DNA of 15,340 nucleotides from OLB16 sp964422415 (lineage in GTDB: Bacteria > Hinthialibacterota > Hinthialibacteria > OLB16), in assembly GCA_964422415.1 (NCBI GenBank), contig CAYRBI010000151.1, positions 1 to 15,340 on the forward strand, read 5' to 3'. The notes under the pieces are model-generated. The model was not told the origin of the DNA. It did not search any database and saw nothing but the letters and a program-made list of their open reading frames with translations. Below are positions 1 through 7,803 of the stretch, piece after piece (position 1 is the first letter of the stretch; each line of letters opens with the position of its first letter). The position numbers and the translations under genes were made by a program.

Positions 1-156
1 ATCCAGCTTTTACACCGGCTTTATATCTTTTCCGGATCAACTTGCGGAACCGCTGTAAGATTCCTTATTGACTTGGTAAGTTGTGGAGGGTAACTTCATT
101 ATGGTTTATAGGGTGCGGTTTAGCCGGTGGGTGTTATCTTTTGTTGTGTCTATGTC

Positions 157-190
157 ACCTCCAGGTTGAGGGTGGAGGTTGTTGTTTTTT
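157..190 (+). terminator. Possible intrinsic terminator or attenuator in the leader
   Basis: A 7-bp stem (ACCTCCA at 157-163 pairing with TGGAGGT at 173-179) with a 9-base loop is followed directly by the T-rich run TGTTGTTTTTT. This is the layout of a rho-independent terminator on the + strand. It could end a gene lying before the window or act as an attenuator for the VWA gene at 457. The stem is short, so the call is tentative. Confidence 0.4.
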
Positions 191-268
191 GAGTTTCTTT
201 TCCCCACTGGAGTCGGATATGAACTGACTCGCCCTTTGGTTGTTGGATTTTTCTTTTTGTTTTGTGTT

Positions 269-291
269 CTCCGGATTGAGGGAATCCGGAG
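269..291 (+). other. Perfect 9-bp inverted repeat in the leader
   Basis: CTCCGGATT at 269-277 and AATCCGGAG at 283-291 are perfect reverse complements around a 5-base loop (GAGGG). A T-rich run lies before the stem and none after it, so it is not an intrinsic terminator on the + strand, and on the - strand the following bases would be A-rich. It could be an RNA hairpin in the 5' leader of the VWA gene or a protein-binding palindrome. Confidence 0.5.
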
Positions 292-456
292 GACGTGACG
301 TATATGGTGCCGCTGAGGGGTGAAACGGGAGAAAACAGCGGCGGAGTGTCTCTCCGGGATGTGAGGAAGCATGTCCTGGCAGGGATGCTGACATAGGGAT
401 TCAACGCTTTCGATAGTTGAGATCTGTGGTTCTCGAATCGAAGGGAGGATGAACCC

Positions 457-3156
457 ATGCAGGACTCCGCGAGGGTGGCCCCATGTGGCGGCCGCCGGAT
501 ACACTTCTGCGTAGTATTCGCTCTGCTTTTCATTTCCATCTTTGTGCTTTCCACATCAGGATGGTCCACTTCGGCCATCGGAGAAGTCTCTGGGGGGCTT
601 GCCGCCTCCGCAAAAGTTTACTCCAGCACTTTGTTGTCCATATATCCGCTTTCCTCATCGGGGGTAGTGGGGACTGTTCATACAGTGACCGCCACTGTCA
701 TCGTGAATCAATCCAAGGCCTATGCCGGGATTGAGTCGATCACCTTCGAGGTTCTTACCGGGCCAAATGCCGATGTCGAGGGGGTCTTGCCAGTCGGTGA
801 GTCGGGACATGCTGTTTTCAGCTACACCGGTACCGGTGGACCAGGTATTGACCAGATCCGTGCTTACTGTGATCCAGTCAGCTCCTGCCGGTCCTACTCC
901 AGCGTGGTCACCATGGAATGGACTTCGCCAGAGGGCGACTGCAACCAGAACGGGATCAATGATAGCGATGAGATCTCCCAGGGACTGGCTGAGGACTGTA
1001 ACAACAATGGTATTCCAGATGAGTGCGATATCCGGGATGGAACTAGCCTCGACTGTAACCTGGATGGGGTGCCTGATGAGTGCGGAGTTTGTCCGCCGGT
1101 GGACTTGATCTTCCTGATGGATACCTCGGGTTCCATGGATGATGAGTCGGCGGCCTTGTGCGCCAATATCGCCACCGCGGCGAGCGATTTGGCGGAGTTG
1201 GGGATCTCGGTGAATCCCAAGTTTCTGGGAATCACCGACCAGTACTTCCCCTGCCTCGAGGATTATGTCACCAACCTGCTCGGGACTGCGGTGCCCGGTT
1301 CCTCCTCGTGCGGAACGGATATTACCAGTATGGAGGATTGGGGACCCGCCGTGGCTGTTGTCGCGCAACGTTATCCCTGGACAGCTGGGAATGTCCGCTT
1401 GATCGTGCCCATCAGTGATGAAGGTCCCTGCCATGGGAACACCTGTTATGATCCCGGCGATGACCGTGACGCGATCACCAATGCGATCACCATCGCGGTT
1501 AACAACAATTGCTTTGTCTCCCCCATCACGGGGACTGGGGCGAATGATTGTACGATTGCTCTGGCGCAGGACCTCGCGGCTGGAACCCGGGGCACCACTT
1601 TTGTCTCCACCAATCCCGCGGACGAATTCGCCCAGGCGATCTTTAATGTGGTCAAGCAGGCTTGCGAGCAGACGATCGACTGCAACGCGAATGGAATTCC
1701 TGATGAGTGTGATATCTCCAGCGGAGTCAGCCTGGATGCCAATCAAAATGGTGTTCCGGATGAGTGCGAGACCCAATCTGAGTTCATCGTGCTGGACAAG
1801 TTCGGAGCGGTTTTTGATGTGGGCAACACAACCCCCTTCCTGGATCTGGCAATCGAACCCATCCAATCCGTGGCCGTGGCGGCAACCAATGACTGCAAGG
1901 GGCTTGTCGTGCTCGATAAGCAAGGGCTTCTGCATCCCTATGGTACCGCGAGTATGACTCTGGCCGGGCGCGATTATGGCTGCCAGATCGCACGCGATGT
2001 CGAGGTGACTCCCTCGGGCGATGGAGCCTATGTCTTGAGCGGATTTGGCACTGTCGAAGTCTTCGGTGCAGCCCCCCACTATGGCTCGGCCTTCTTCGGT
2101 TCCTTTACGCATCCCTTTGACGCAGCCCGGGATCTTGATCTGCTCTATGGGATCCTTGAGAAAGCTTCTGGGACACCGGGTGGGGGTGAGGTGTCCGGTT
2201 ACTACATTCTGAATTGTCTAGGCCAAGTGAAAACCTTTGGCGCGGCGGAACATTTTGGCGAAGCGGTTTTTGGATATGACATCGCACGGGCCATTGAAGT
2301 AGCGCCTGATGGCGCGGGCTACCTCATCCTAGATGGCTTTGGCCAGGTTCATGGTTTTGGAACTATGGAGACCGTGGCGAACAATCTGGCCACCCAGAAT
2401 CCTTTCTTCGCATTGGATATAGCACGTGATCTTGAAATCACCCCGGCTGGGGCGGGTTGGTATATCTTGGATGGCCACGGTAATGTCTTCAGCGTTGGTG
2501 ATGCGGGTACAGTTGTCAATGATCCGCTGGTATCTACCGAGGATGTCTTTACCGATCTGGAGCTGTGCGGCGGTTCACCGGTTGTTGGCGCCGGGAAGCA
2601 GGATGCAGGTCAGGTGGCTCTGATCCTTAAGGTCGGGAATGCTGAGACCACCGCGGTCCGGGAGGAACCTCCGACCTATGCTGAGGATGCCTCCTCCTGT
2701 GAGGCGGATGTGGAGTCTCCGGCCATTATGGCAACGGAATCCTCAGCGCTTTCCACAAGCGTGACGGATAATGTTTCTGAGTCTTCCCAGATGACCGTGA
2801 AGTTCGAGGGTAAATCCAGTCTTATCCCCAAAGAGGATGCCAGCCAAGTCACCGCGTTGGTCGTGGCTCTGGTCCAATCCTGCCAGGGCACCGCGAGTGA
2901 GGCCACAGTAGCGGAGTGGCGTAAAGCTCGTACGGCGGAGAGTTCCCTTTATCTACGCTTCAAAACACCAGTCAAGGTTGAAGGCGTGCCGGGTAAGACA
3001 CTTACTCTCAACGCTCTGGTGGTTCCAATGGATAGTGAATCGGCTGGGCGCAAGGTGTTGTTGCTCTCCGATCCGAAGGGAATTGGCGAGTACACCACAT
3101 ACGAAGGTTATGACACCGCGTCGCTGAAGAATTTGCTCGACGCTGTTCGGAAGTAA
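457..3156 (+). CDS. Secreted VWA protein with calcium-loop repeats and six FG-type propeller-like repeats
   Basis: An 899-residue exported protein of unknown role. Residues about 15-35 form a hydrophobic signal segment after a basic start. Residues 161-212 hold three D-C-N-x-N/D-G-x-P-D-E-C type loops (the first is degenerate), resembling thrombospondin type 3 or dockerin-like calcium motifs. A von Willebrand A domain follows at about 216-405, with an intact MIDAS motif DTSGS starting at residue 222. Two more calcium loops follow at about 408-438. Residues 443-708 contain six repeats starting near 443, 482, 523, 581, 621 and 667. Each has a G-Y-x-I-L-D-x-x-G-x-V-x-x-F-G core and, in most, an A-R-D-[VL]-E-[VI] strand, suggesting a beta-propeller. 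Residues 709-899 match nothing I recognise. The start is supported by GGGAGG about 10 bases upstream. The barrel gene follows after 37 bases, so co-expression is likely. Surface binding or adhesion is inferred, not shown. Confidence 0.9.
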   Translation: MQDSARVAPCGGRRIHFCVVFALLFISIFVLSTSGWSTSAIGEVSGGLAASAKVYSSTLLSIYPLSSSGVVGTVHTVTATVIVNQSKAYAGIESITFEVLTGPNADVEGVLPVGESGHAVFSYTGTGGPGIDQIRAYCDPVSSCRSYSSVVTMEWTSPEGDCNQNGINDSDEISQGLAEDCNNNGIPDECDIRDGTSLDCNLDGVPDECGVCPPVDLIFLMDTSGSMDDESAALCANIATAASDLAELGISVNPKFLGITDQYFPCLEDYVTNLLGTAVPGSSSCGTDITSMEDWGPAVAVVAQRYPWTAGNVRLIVPISDEGPCHGNTCYDPGDDRDAITNAITIAVNNNCFVSPITGTGANDCTIALAQDLAAGTRGTTFVSTNPADEFAQAIFNVVKQACEQTIDCNANGIPDECDISSGVSLDANQNGVPDECETQSEFIVLDKFGAVFDVGNTTPFLDLAIEPIQSVAVAATNDCKGLVVLDKQGLLHPYGTASMTLAGRDYGCQIARDVEVTPSGDGAYVLSGFGTVEVFGAAPHYGSAFFGSFTHPFDAARDLDLLYGILEKASGTPGGGEVSGYYILNCLGQVKTFGAAEHFGEAVFGYDIARAIEVAPDGAGYLILDGFGQVHGFGTMETVANNLATQNPFFALDIARDLEITPAGAGWYILDGHGNVFSVGDAGTVVNDPLVSTEDVFTDLELCGGSPVVGAGKQDAGQVALILKVGNAETTAVREEPPTYAEDASSCEADVESPAIMATESSALSTSVTDNVSESSQMTVKFEGKSSLIPKEDASQVTALVVALVQSCQGTASEATVAEWRKARTAESSLYLRFKTPVKVEGVPGKTLTLNALVVPMDSESAGRKVLLLSDPKGIGEYTTYEGYDTASLKNLLDAVRK

Positions 3157-3193
3157 GGCTGGGTAAGGAAACGCGAAAGGAGCGTATGGAAAC

Positions 3194-4066
3194 ATGTTAA
3201 CGAGCAAGACCATGTGCTGGACAGGGCGCGTGATAGGCGCCTTCTTCCTTTGCTGTCTCGTGCTGGCGCCGTACGGCTGGTGTGATGATGTGGAGGACTT
3301 TTTCATTCAGCACAACCAGAGCCGCTATTTCGATTTTCCACAGGATGCGCGGACACTCTCATTGGGAGGCAGCAACCTGGCCACCTCCTCTGACCTGTCC
3401 AGTGTATTCGGCAATCCGGCCGGATTGGGTTTTATTGACTCCTGTGGTCTCTCGCTGACCTACTCACACGATGAGATCAGCGGCGAGGAATACCTGATCC
3501 AGGAGGGCCAATCCAACTTCAGTGGCGTGGATGAGGACTTTGATGTTGGGACTGTCCGGCTCGCACTCCCTATCCGTGCTGGTGGCACACTCGGTCTCGG
3601 TTGGTCAGGCTGGGATTCGGATGTGAATGATTCCCACAACACCAGCACCGAAAAGGATATCTTCCACCTTGGATATGGCGCACGGTTGAATGATTGTATG
3701 AGTTTCGGTTACTCACTCAGTTACTTCCGTGATGAACTCGATGCCGCTTGTGGTGACTACGACATGGATGATGGATTTCGCCACACCTTCGGTCTTCAAT
3801 ACCGTCCCACTTCCTGTATGACGGTGGGACTCTCCGGTTTCTTCGCGTCAGGTGAACCNNNNNNNNNNNNNNNNNNNNNNNNNNNNNNNNNNNNNNNNNN
3901 NNNNNNNNNNNNNNNNNNNNNNNNNNNNNNNNNNNNNNNNNNNNNNNNNNNNNNNNNNTTTGGTTTCGATGTCCGCAAGAACCTGACCCTGGACTATGGC
4001 TTCCAGTACCGGTTTATCGGAGATGGGGATATCACCAACACGGTTAGCGCCACATTCCACTTCTAA
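3194..4066 (+). CDS. Outer-membrane beta-barrel protein, PorV/FadL-like (interrupted by assembly gap)
   Basis: Begins with a signal peptide (basic start, hydrophobic core GAFFLCCLVLAP, residues about 15-26). It then shows the region ARTLSLGGSNLA...FGNPAGLGF (residues about 52-77), a hallmark of the PorV/UPF0164/FadL-like family of outer-membrane barrels. Alternating polar and aromatic strands follow, and the protein ends in a C-terminal phenylalanine (SATFHF), the usual signal for insertion by the BAM complex. About 221 residues precede a run of 100 N and 35 follow it. The true length of the missing piece is unknown, so frame continuity across it cannot be trusted. Family members usually have 300 or more residues, so coding sequence is probably missing. 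An AAAGGAG lies 11 bases before the ATG; a second ATG at 3212 is possible. It probably forms an operon with the VWA gene and is closed by the terminator at 4111. Substrate or role is unknown. Confidence 0.8.
   Translation: MLTSKTMCWTGRVIGAFFLCCLVLAPYGWCDDVEDFFIQHNQSRYFDFPQDARTLSLGGSNLATSSDLSSVFGNPAGLGFIDSCGLSLTYSHDEISGEEYLIQEGQSNFSGVDEDFDVGTVRLALPIRAGGTLGLGWSGWDSDVNDSHNTSTEKDIFHLGYGARLNDCMSFGYSLSYFRDELDAACGDYDMDDGFRHTFGLQYRPTSCMTVGLSGFFASGEXXXXXXXXXXXXXXXXXXXXXXXXXXXXXXXXXXFGFDVRKNLTLDYGFQYRFIGDGDITNTVSATFHF
3859..3958. other. Assembly gap of 100 N inside the barrel gene
   Basis: Exactly 100 N in a row, the conventional filler for a scaffold gap of unknown size. It lies inside the outer-membrane protein gene, so that gene's length and the frame of its last 35 codons relative to its first part are not established. 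Confidence 0.98.
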
Positions 4067-4110
4067 GCGTTCCTTCCTCAAAGTCGGAACGAATCCCTTT
4101 TCATGCCATG

Positions 4111-4139
4111 GGGGCGGGCCAAAAACTCGCCCCTTTCTT
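4111..4139 (+). terminator. Intrinsic terminator after the barrel gene
   Basis: GGGGCGGG at 4111-4118 pairs with CTCGCCCC at 4126-4133 (8 bp including one G-U pair) around a CCAAAAA loop, followed by TTTCTT. It sits 44 bases after the barrel stop codon and before the start of the dehydrogenase gene. It separates the surface-protein pair from the rest. Confidence 0.75.
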
Positions 4140-4169
4140 CTGTGTACTGCTTTGAGTGAAGATAGACAG

Positions 4170-4889
4170 ATGAAACGAAATGCAATCGTCGTTGGCGCAT
4201 CCTCGGGAATCGGAAGAGAATTGGCCAAGATCCTAGCGGCCAATGGATACAATGTCGGGCTGGCCGCACGGAGGCTGAATCTACTTTCTCAACTTGCTGG
4301 TGAGCTGCCGACCCAAGCGTTTGTGAGAGCCATTGATGTTTCAAAACCGGCCGAGGCCATGCTTCTCCTGCAGGATCTGATTGCGGAGATGAAGGATGTA
4401 GAACTTTTTGTCATCTCCGCTGGGACCGGCTTCCTCAACCCGGATCTCAATTGGGAACTCGAACAAGCCACCATCGACACCAATGTGTCAGGCTTCACCG
4501 CGATGGTTAATACCGCAATCAAGCATCTGCAGCTGCGAGGCTCGGGGCATATTGCCTGTATCTCTTCACTGGCAGCGCTGAGAGGGGGCCGTGATGCGCC
4601 TGCTTACAATGCCTCCAAGGCGTTTATGTCCAACTACCTCCAAGGGCTACGGCAAAGATTCACCAAAATGAAACTTCCAATTGTAGTCACCGATGTACAA
4701 CCGGGCTTTGTGGATACCGCGATGGCGCAAGGAGAGGGTTTATTCTGGGTTGCTTCCCCGGAAAAAGCGGCGTACCAGATCTATCAGGCCATCCAAAACC
4801 AGCGGAAACATGTGTATGTAACCCGGCGCTGGCGGGTGATCGCTTGGCTTCTCAAAGCCATACCCGATTGGCTTTACGACAGGATGTAA
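4170..4889 (+). CDS. Short-chain dehydrogenase/reductase (SDR family)
   Basis: A 239-residue classical SDR, an NAD(P)-dependent oxidoreductase of the cytoplasm. Seen directly: the dinucleotide-binding GASSGIG motif at residues 9-15, an SAG in the place of the family's NAG at 83-85, catalytic serine S133, and YNASK with Y146 and K150, the correct 13-residue spacing for the Ser-Tyr-Lys triad. The PG-F-V-D-T motif after strand six is also present. The C-terminus is hydrophobic and basic (RRWRVIAWLLKAIPDWL), as in DltE-like members that may touch the membrane. The frame is open back to 3996, but the ATG at 4170 lies directly before the first beta strand and past the terminator, so the longer start is rejected. 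The ribosome site is weak. The substrate cannot be read from the sequence, and no neighbour indicates it. Confidence 0.92.
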   Translation: MKRNAIVVGASSGIGRELAKILAANGYNVGLAARRLNLLSQLAGELPTQAFVRAIDVSKPAEAMLLLQDLIAEMKDVELFVISAGTGFLNPDLNWELEQATIDTNVSGFTAMVNTAIKHLQLRGSGHIACISSLAALRGGRDAPAYNASKAFMSNYLQGLRQRFTKMKLPIVVTDVQPGFVDTAMAQGEGLFWVASPEKAAYQIYQAIQNQRKHVYVTRRWRVIAWLLKAIPDWLYDRM

Positions 4890-4902
4890 GCCTTCGGGAG
4901 CT

Positions 4903-4929
4903 CGTCATTCCCGCGAAGGCGGGAATCCA
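4903..4929 (+). repeat. REP-like palindromic repeat, copy 1
   Basis: A 27-base element with a perfect 8-bp stem, ATTCCCGC at 4907-4914 and GCGGGAAT at 4919-4926, around a GAAG loop, preceded by CGTC and followed by CCA. It lies 14 bases after the dehydrogenase stop. An identical copy sits at 7804-7830 and a near-identical inverted one at 7748-7774. This is a widespread bacterial extragenic palindrome type, of the kind mobilised by REP-associated (Y1) transposases. It could also stabilise the 3' end of the dehydrogenase mRNA. Confidence 0.85.
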
Positions 4930-5046
4930 CTGTGCCCTCACAACTGCGAGTTATTCAGTGGGCTGCATGAGATCTTCTCCAGGCAACAGAGAAACAATTC
5001 TGCCTACACAATTCTCGCCTTCCTTCCTTTGGTGTAGCATCTGCTC

Positions 5047-7710
5047 ATGATGACGACCGGCTCCACTTCCACAGGGCTTCTCCCCTACCGGAATCCCCAT
5101 ATTCCCATCGAGGCGCGAATCCATGATCTCCTCGGCCGGATGACCCTGGAGGAGAAGGCCCGTCAGATGGACCAGTACCATGGCTGTATGAACTTCGTGG
5201 ACCATACCTTTCCCACGCATTCGACGGCGATGGCCAAGGACGGTGCACTGCTCATGGATCGTGTGGAGGCATTGATTGGCCAGGAGGGTGTGGGCTGTAT
5301 CCATGACCTTTATCCTCCCGGTGCTGGACCGGTTAACCAGCTCCAGGAATATGCCGTCACCAAAACGCGCCTGGGGATCCCGGTTCTGTTCAGCGAGGAA
5401 GGACTGCATGGTCTGTGCGGTCCGGGGAACACCATCTTCCCGCAAGCCATCTGTCTCGCCTCCTCCTGGAATCCAGAGATTCTACGCCGGGTAGGGGAGG
5501 GCATCGCCACGGAGTTCCGCGCATATGGTATCCACGAGACCTTCAGTCCGGTGCTTGACCTCGCGCGTGAGCCACGCTGGGGGCGGATGGAGGAAACTTT
5601 TGGAGAGGACACCTGGCTCTCCAGCCGCATGGCGGTGGCGATGGTGGCGGGGATGCAAGGTGAGGACCTGACCTCGGACAAGGCGATCATCGCCGAGCCA
5701 AAGCACTTCGCCGCATATGGGGTCACCCGTGCCGGTGTGAACTGCTCCCCCGCTCACCTGGGAGAGCGGGAATTGCGGACCTGGGTCCTACCCATCTTCG
5801 AGGCGGCCATCAGGGAAGCGGGCGCGCTGGGGATCATGGTCTCCTACAACTCCATCGATGGAATCCCCTGTTCCGGGAACAAATGGCTGTTGACCGGGGT
5901 GCTCCGCCAGGAGTGGGGTTTCGAGGGATTTGTCCGCTCCGACCTGGGAGCCATCAACCGCCTTCATCGCGATCACCGGACCGCCGGCTCTAATAGCGAG
6001 GCCATCCGCCAGTCCATCGAGGCCGGAATGGATATGCAGTATTACGATTTTGAGAGCGAGGAGTATCAGCAGTCCATTGTCCGCATGGTCCAGGAAGGGA
6101 AACTGACCATGGAGTCGGTGGACCGCGCAGTGGGCTCCATTTTGCGGGTGAAGTTCCGTCTCGGTCTGTTCGAGAATCCCTATACTGATCCCTCGTTGGT
6201 TTCCAAACGGGTACGTTGTCAGGAGCACCTGCGGACAGCGCTCGATGCGGCGCGTGAGGGGATCTGCCTGATGAGGAATGAGGGCGGGTTGCTCCCCCTC
6301 AAGAAGGATCTCCGAAAGATCGCCGTCATCGGCCCAAGCGCCGCTGTCCCCCGGATGGGAGACTACACCCCCACTGTGTGGGGCTTCGAACCGGTGACGG
6401 TGCTCGATGGGATTCGTGCTCTGGTTTCGCCGGATACGGAGATTCTCTACGCCAAAGGGACTGGCATTCAGGAGAATGAACTCGATCCAGTTCCAGGCGA
6501 CTGCCTCCGGCTTCCGGATGGCAGCGCGAATGGGTTGCGTGGGGAGTACTTCCCCAATCTCGACCTGGATGGTGAGCCTTGCCTGATCAGGACCGACTCA
6601 CAGATTGATTTCAATTGGGCCTTCACCAAACCAGCCGAGGGACTGGGGAGCGCGGGGTACTCAGTCCGTTGGACCGGCTCCCTCATTCCCACCCAGACCT
6701 TCGAGGGCAGACTGGGCACAGCCAGTCATGACAGCATGAGGTTGTGGGTGGATGGCAACCTGGTGGTGGACAACTGGTGCAAGGGAGCCTATGAAGCCGC
6801 CGCGCTCAGCCAGCCGTTCTCTTTCGAGCAGGGCAGGGAATACCGGCTCCGCTTGGATTTCCGCAAGGATGCCAGCGCGATTCAGGTCCTGCTGGGTTGG
6901 AACCAGGGAGTAGATGAAATCGATGCGGCCGTGAAAGCCGTCAAAGAGGCGGATGTGGCGGTGGTATGCGTGGGGGACTCCACAATGACATGTGGGGAAT
7001 CCCGTGACCGGACCAACCTCAACCTCCCAGGTAAACAGCTGGACCTGGTGAAGGCGGTGTATGCCACGGGGACACCGGTTGTGCTGGTTCTTCAGATTGG
7101 ACGCGGCATGACCCTGACTTGGGAGGCGGAGCATATCCCCGCGATCCTCAACGCCTGGTTTCCTGGTGAGCAGGGTGGCCGGGCGGTGGCCGAGGTGCTC
7201 TTCGGGGACACCAACCCAGGGGGTAAGCTCCCGGTGACCTTCCCCAAGTCGGTTGGGCAGATTCCTTTGTACTACAACTCCCTTCCATCCGGTTCACAAC
7301 GTTATATCGACATGGACCGCGAGCCACTCTACCCCTTCGGACATGGACTCAGTTACACCCGTTTTGAGTATTCCAACCTCCGTGTGAATCCGGAGCGGAT
7401 TGGCCCCTGGGGTGAGGTGGCCGTTTCGGTGGATGTCCAGAATACAGGCGAATGTCCAGGCGATGAGGTGGTCCAGGTCTATCTCCATGATCTTTATAGC
7501 AGTGTGATCCGTCCCATGCAGGAGCTATGTGGCTTCCAACGGATTCATCTCCAGCCGGGGGAGACTCAGCCGGTCTCCTTTACCGTGGGGACACGCCATC
7601 TCCGTCTCCTTGACCGGCACTTGGAGTGGGTGGTGGAACCAGGGGAGTTCGAGATTATGGTAGGGGGGAGCTCGGTAACCGTATTGAAAGACCGTTTCGT
7701 AGTGGTATAG
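5047..7710 (+). CDS. GH3 family glycosidase (beta-glucosidase-like) with PA14 insert
   Basis: An 887-residue glycoside hydrolase family 3 enzyme, expected to remove terminal beta-linked sugars (glucose, xylose or similar) by a retaining mechanism. The (beta/alpha)8 domain occupies about 1-345, with the substrate-binding KHFAAYG (K219, H220) and the nucleophile D299 in RSDLGAI. The second, alpha/beta sandwich domain follows and is split by a PA14 domain at about 495-620 (from GLRGEYF to VLLGWNQ). It resumes with GESRDRTNLNLPG, where E651 is the likely acid/base. FGHGLSYT at about 764 leads into the C-terminal fibronectin-III-like domain (772-887). There is no signal peptide, and an in-frame stop at 5035-5037 rules out a longer start, so the enzyme is probably cytoplasmic, acting on imported oligosaccharides. 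No Shine-Dalgarno is visible before 5047. REP-like repeats lie on both sides. Known GH3 enzymes with PA14 in this place prefer short substrates; that is family knowledge, not seen here. Confidence 0.95.
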   Translation: MMTTGSTSTGLLPYRNPHIPIEARIHDLLGRMTLEEKARQMDQYHGCMNFVDHTFPTHSTAMAKDGALLMDRVEALIGQEGVGCIHDLYPPGAGPVNQLQEYAVTKTRLGIPVLFSEEGLHGLCGPGNTIFPQAICLASSWNPEILRRVGEGIATEFRAYGIHETFSPVLDLAREPRWGRMEETFGEDTWLSSRMAVAMVAGMQGEDLTSDKAIIAEPKHFAAYGVTRAGVNCSPAHLGERELRTWVLPIFEAAIREAGALGIMVSYNSIDGIPCSGNKWLLTGVLRQEWGFEGFVRSDLGAINRLHRDHRTAGSNSEAIRQSIEAGMDMQYYDFESEEYQQSIVRMVQEGKLTMESVDRAVGSILRVKFRLGLFENPYTDPSLVSKRVRCQEHLRTALDAAREGICLMRNEGGLLPLKKDLRKIAVIGPSAAVPRMGDYTPTVWGFEPVTVLDGIRALVSPDTEILYAKGTGIQENELDPVPGDCLRLPDGSANGLRGEYFPNLDLDGEPCLIRTDSQIDFNWAFTKPAEGLGSAGYSVRWTGSLIPTQTFEGRLGTASHDSMRLWVDGNLVVDNWCKGAYEAAALSQPFSFEQGREYRLRLDFRKDASAIQVLLGWNQGVDEIDAAVKAVKEADVAVVCVGDSTMTCGESRDRTNLNLPGKQLDLVKAVYATGTPVVLVLQIGRGMTLTWEAEHIPAILNAWFPGEQGGRAVAEVLFGDTNPGGKLPVTFPKSVGQIPLYYNSLPSGSQRYIDMDREPLYPFGHGLSYTRFEYSNLRVNPERIGPWGEVAVSVDVQNTGECPGDEVVQVYLHDLYSSVIRPMQELCGFQRIHLQPGETQPVSFTVGTRHLRLLDRHLEWVVEPGEFEIMVGGSSVTVLKDRFVVV

Positions 7711-7747
7711 GAGCCTGTGTTTATAAATGGAGATTGTGTATTCATCC

Positions 7748-7774
7748 TGGATTCTCGCCTTTGCGGGAATGACG
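7748..7774 (-). repeat. REP-like palindromic repeat, copy 2 (inverted)
   Basis: Read on the - strand it matches copies 1 and 3 at 25 of 27 bases, with one change in the loop and one in the stem. It lies 37 bases after the GH3 stop codon and faces copy 3 at 7804, with 29 bases between them, forming a BIME-like inverted pair. Confidence 0.8.
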
Positions 7775-7803
7775 GAATGGGAAAGATGATCAATACAAAG
7801 ATT

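Larger units (their letters stand above)
1..456. other. Non-coding leader region upstream of the VWA/FG-repeat gene
   Basis: No convincing gene is seen here. All three forward frames are open for only the first 58-93 bases, so the tail of an upstream gene may lie at the very start but cannot be assigned. The stretch from about 180 to 270 is unusually T-rich for this genome. Four potential hairpins can be drawn: 157-179, 210-230 (weak, 5 bp), 269-291 and 309-342 (7 bp with a 20-base purine-rich loop). Just before the VWA gene there is a clear Shine-Dalgarno sequence, GGGAGG, at about 441-446. No known riboswitch consensus was recognised. A TTGACT at 68-73 could be a -35 box, but no good -10 follows, so no promoter is called. 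The antisense frames here are read as shadows. Confidence 0.6.

Noticed and set aside
2..58. Possible C-terminal tail of an upstream gene ending in ...DQLAEPL and a stop
   Set aside because: All three forward frames are open at the window edge and only 18 codons are visible; nothing distinguishes this frame from the others.
655..2112. Antisense open frame of 485 codons opposite the VWA gene
   Set aside because: Its repeated H/D/G/I-rich product mirrors the sense-strand calcium repeats and VWA domain; no ribosome site or motif supports it.
3996..4169. 58-residue N-terminal extension of the dehydrogenase
   Set aside because: It would overlap the barrel gene and run through the terminator at 4111-4139, and the SDR fold normally begins a few residues before GASSGIG, as it does with the ATG at 4170.
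4844..5050. Small forward frame containing the peptide VIPAKAGIH
   Set aside because: That peptide is the well-known false translation of the REP-like palindrome at 4903-4929; the frame also overlaps the dehydrogenase end.
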